NCBI GenBank assembly: GCA_947448675.1
Contig: CANFOR010000178.1
Coordinates: 1-5,815, forward strand
Source of the DNA: Betaproteobacteria bacterium
Lineage (GTDB): Bacteria; Pseudomonadota; Gammaproteobacteria; Burkholderiales; Burkholderiaceae_C
Direction: 5' to 3'
DNA length: 5,815 nucleotides
Shown here: in pieces, positions 5,081-5,815 of the stretch
Layout: every line of letters starts with the position of its first letter
Position numbering within the stretch: the first letter of the stretch is position 1
Position numbers and translations under genes: made by a program
The notes under the pieces: model-generated
Told to the model about the DNA's origin: nothing
Databases searched by the model: none
Seen by the model: the letters and a program-made list of their open reading frames with translations, nothing else

Positions 5081-5815
5081 ATGAGCAACACCTACATCCT
5101 CACCCTGTCTTGCCCCGACCGCACGGGCATCGTGCACGCCGTTTCGGGTTTTTTGCTGGAGCGCGGCGGCAATATTGAAGAGGCCGCACAGTACAACGAC
5201 CCGGCCACCGGCCTGTTTTTTATGCGCGTGCAGTTTGCCTGCGCCAGCCACGACCACGCGGCCCTGCAAGCCGAGCTGAGCAGCTTTGCCACAGGCTTTG
5301 GCATGCAGTGGCAATTGCACGCGGCCAGCACCCCCATGCGCACCGTGCTCATGGTCAGCAAAGAAGGCCATTGCCTGAACGACCTGCTGTTCCGCTGGAA
5401 GAGCGGCCTGCTGCCCTTGCAGATTGCGGCCATCATCAGCAACCACCGCGAGTTCTACCAGCTGGCGGCCAGCTACAACGTGCCGTTTCACCACATCCCG
5501 GTCACAGCCGCCACCAAGGCCCAGGCCGAGGCCAAGCAGTTTGAAATCATCCAGGCCGAGGGCGCTGAGCTGGTGGTGCTGGCGCGCTATATGCAGGTGC
5601 TGAGCGACGACCTGTGCCGCAAACTCAGTGGCAAGGCCATCAACATCCACCACAGCTTTTTGCCCAGCTTCAAGGGTGCGCGGCCTTATCACCAGGCCTA
5701 TGAACGCGGCGTCAAGCTGATCGGCGCCACGGCCCACTACGTGACGAGCGACCTGGATGAGGGCCCGATCATTGAACAAGAAGTGGCGCGCATTGACCAC
5801 GGCCTGACGCCCGAG
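5081..5815 (+). CDS. purU: Formyltetrahydrofolate deformylase (3' end beyond right edge)
   Basis: 245 codons are visible and the frame is open to the edge; PurU proteins are usually about 280-290 aa, so roughly 40 residues are missing. PurU hydrolyses 10-formyltetrahydrofolate to formate and tetrahydrofolate in the cytoplasm, balancing one-carbon units and feeding formate to purine synthesis. Residues 3-80 form an ACT domain (YILTLSCPDRTGIVHAVSGF at the start), the methionine/glycine-sensing part in E. coli PurU. From about 87 the formyltransferase fold follows (RTVLMVSKEGHCLNDLLFRW), with INIHHSFLPSFKGA (187-200) and TSDLDEGPII (222-231). N188, H190 and D226 match the catalytic Asn-His-Asp of GAR transformylase-type enzymes. 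The N-terminal ACT domain separates it from PurN. The ATG at 5081 fits the family N-terminus; the nearby ATG at 5070 is out of frame. Confidence 0.95.
   Translation, partial: MSNTYILTLSCPDRTGIVHAVSGFLLERGGNIEEAAQYNDPATGLFFMRVQFACASHDHAALQAELSSFATGFGMQWQLHAASTPMRTVLMVSKEGHCLNDLLFRWKSGLLPLQIAAIISNHREFYQLAASYNVPFHHIPVTAATKAQAEAKQFEIIQAEGAELVVLARYMQVLSDDLCRKLSGKAINIHHSFLPSFKGARPYHQAYERGVKLIGATAHYVTSDLDEGPIIEQEVARIDHGLTPE

Noticed and set aside
5048..5800. Minus-strand open frame of 250 codons opposite purU
   Set aside because: The plus strand encodes PurU with its ACT domain and catalytic residues. The opposite frame is a low-complexity shadow without a family match I recognise.

Overview
The window reads as chromosomal DNA of a betaproteobacterium, most likely Burkholderiales/Comamonadaceae. 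This rests on the GC-rich coding style of most genes and on the products (an AqpZ close to the E. coli protein, a ChaN-family lipoprotein, a YeiH/UPF0324 permease, an omega-amino-acid:pyruvate aminotransferase and PurU). The taxon is an inference from composition and gene content; no marker gene is present.

Layout: (1) 1-898, minus strand: the N-terminal 299 codons of a large protein running off the left edge, recognised as the front end of the DUF4011-type superfamily-1 helicases. (2) 965-1651, minus: aquaporin Z, 66 bp upstream of the helicase start. (3) 1652-1766: divergent intergenic region. (4) 1767-2639, plus: a ChaN-family lipoprotein. (5) 2587-3621, minus: a YeiH-type putative sulfate exporter whose 3' end overlaps the lipoprotein gene tail-to-tail by 53 bp. 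(6) 3622-3687: a short gap with a plausible sigma70 promoter and an inverted repeat around its -10. (7) 3688-5022, minus: a class III PLP aminotransferase. (8) 5081-5815, plus: purU (formyltetrahydrofolate deformylase), cut by the right edge after 245 codons. Coding density is high; there is no gene-free stretch over 300 bp, and I saw no tRNA, rRNA, CRISPR array, insertion sequence or integrase.

Most genes are ordinary housekeeping or transport functions without an obvious shared pathway. The aminotransferase and the YeiH-type permease run in the same direction with a 66 bp gap; this pairing would fit amino-sulfonate (for example taurine) use, but no other sulfonate gene is visible. The most interesting item is the truncated left-hand gene. 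It has lower GC and less biased codon use than its neighbours, belongs to a family often found in accessory or defence regions, and carries a Cys-His-Asp arrangement like a transglutaminase/papain-fold core ahead of the expected helicase. The sequence left of the window would decide whether this is the edge of a defence island.
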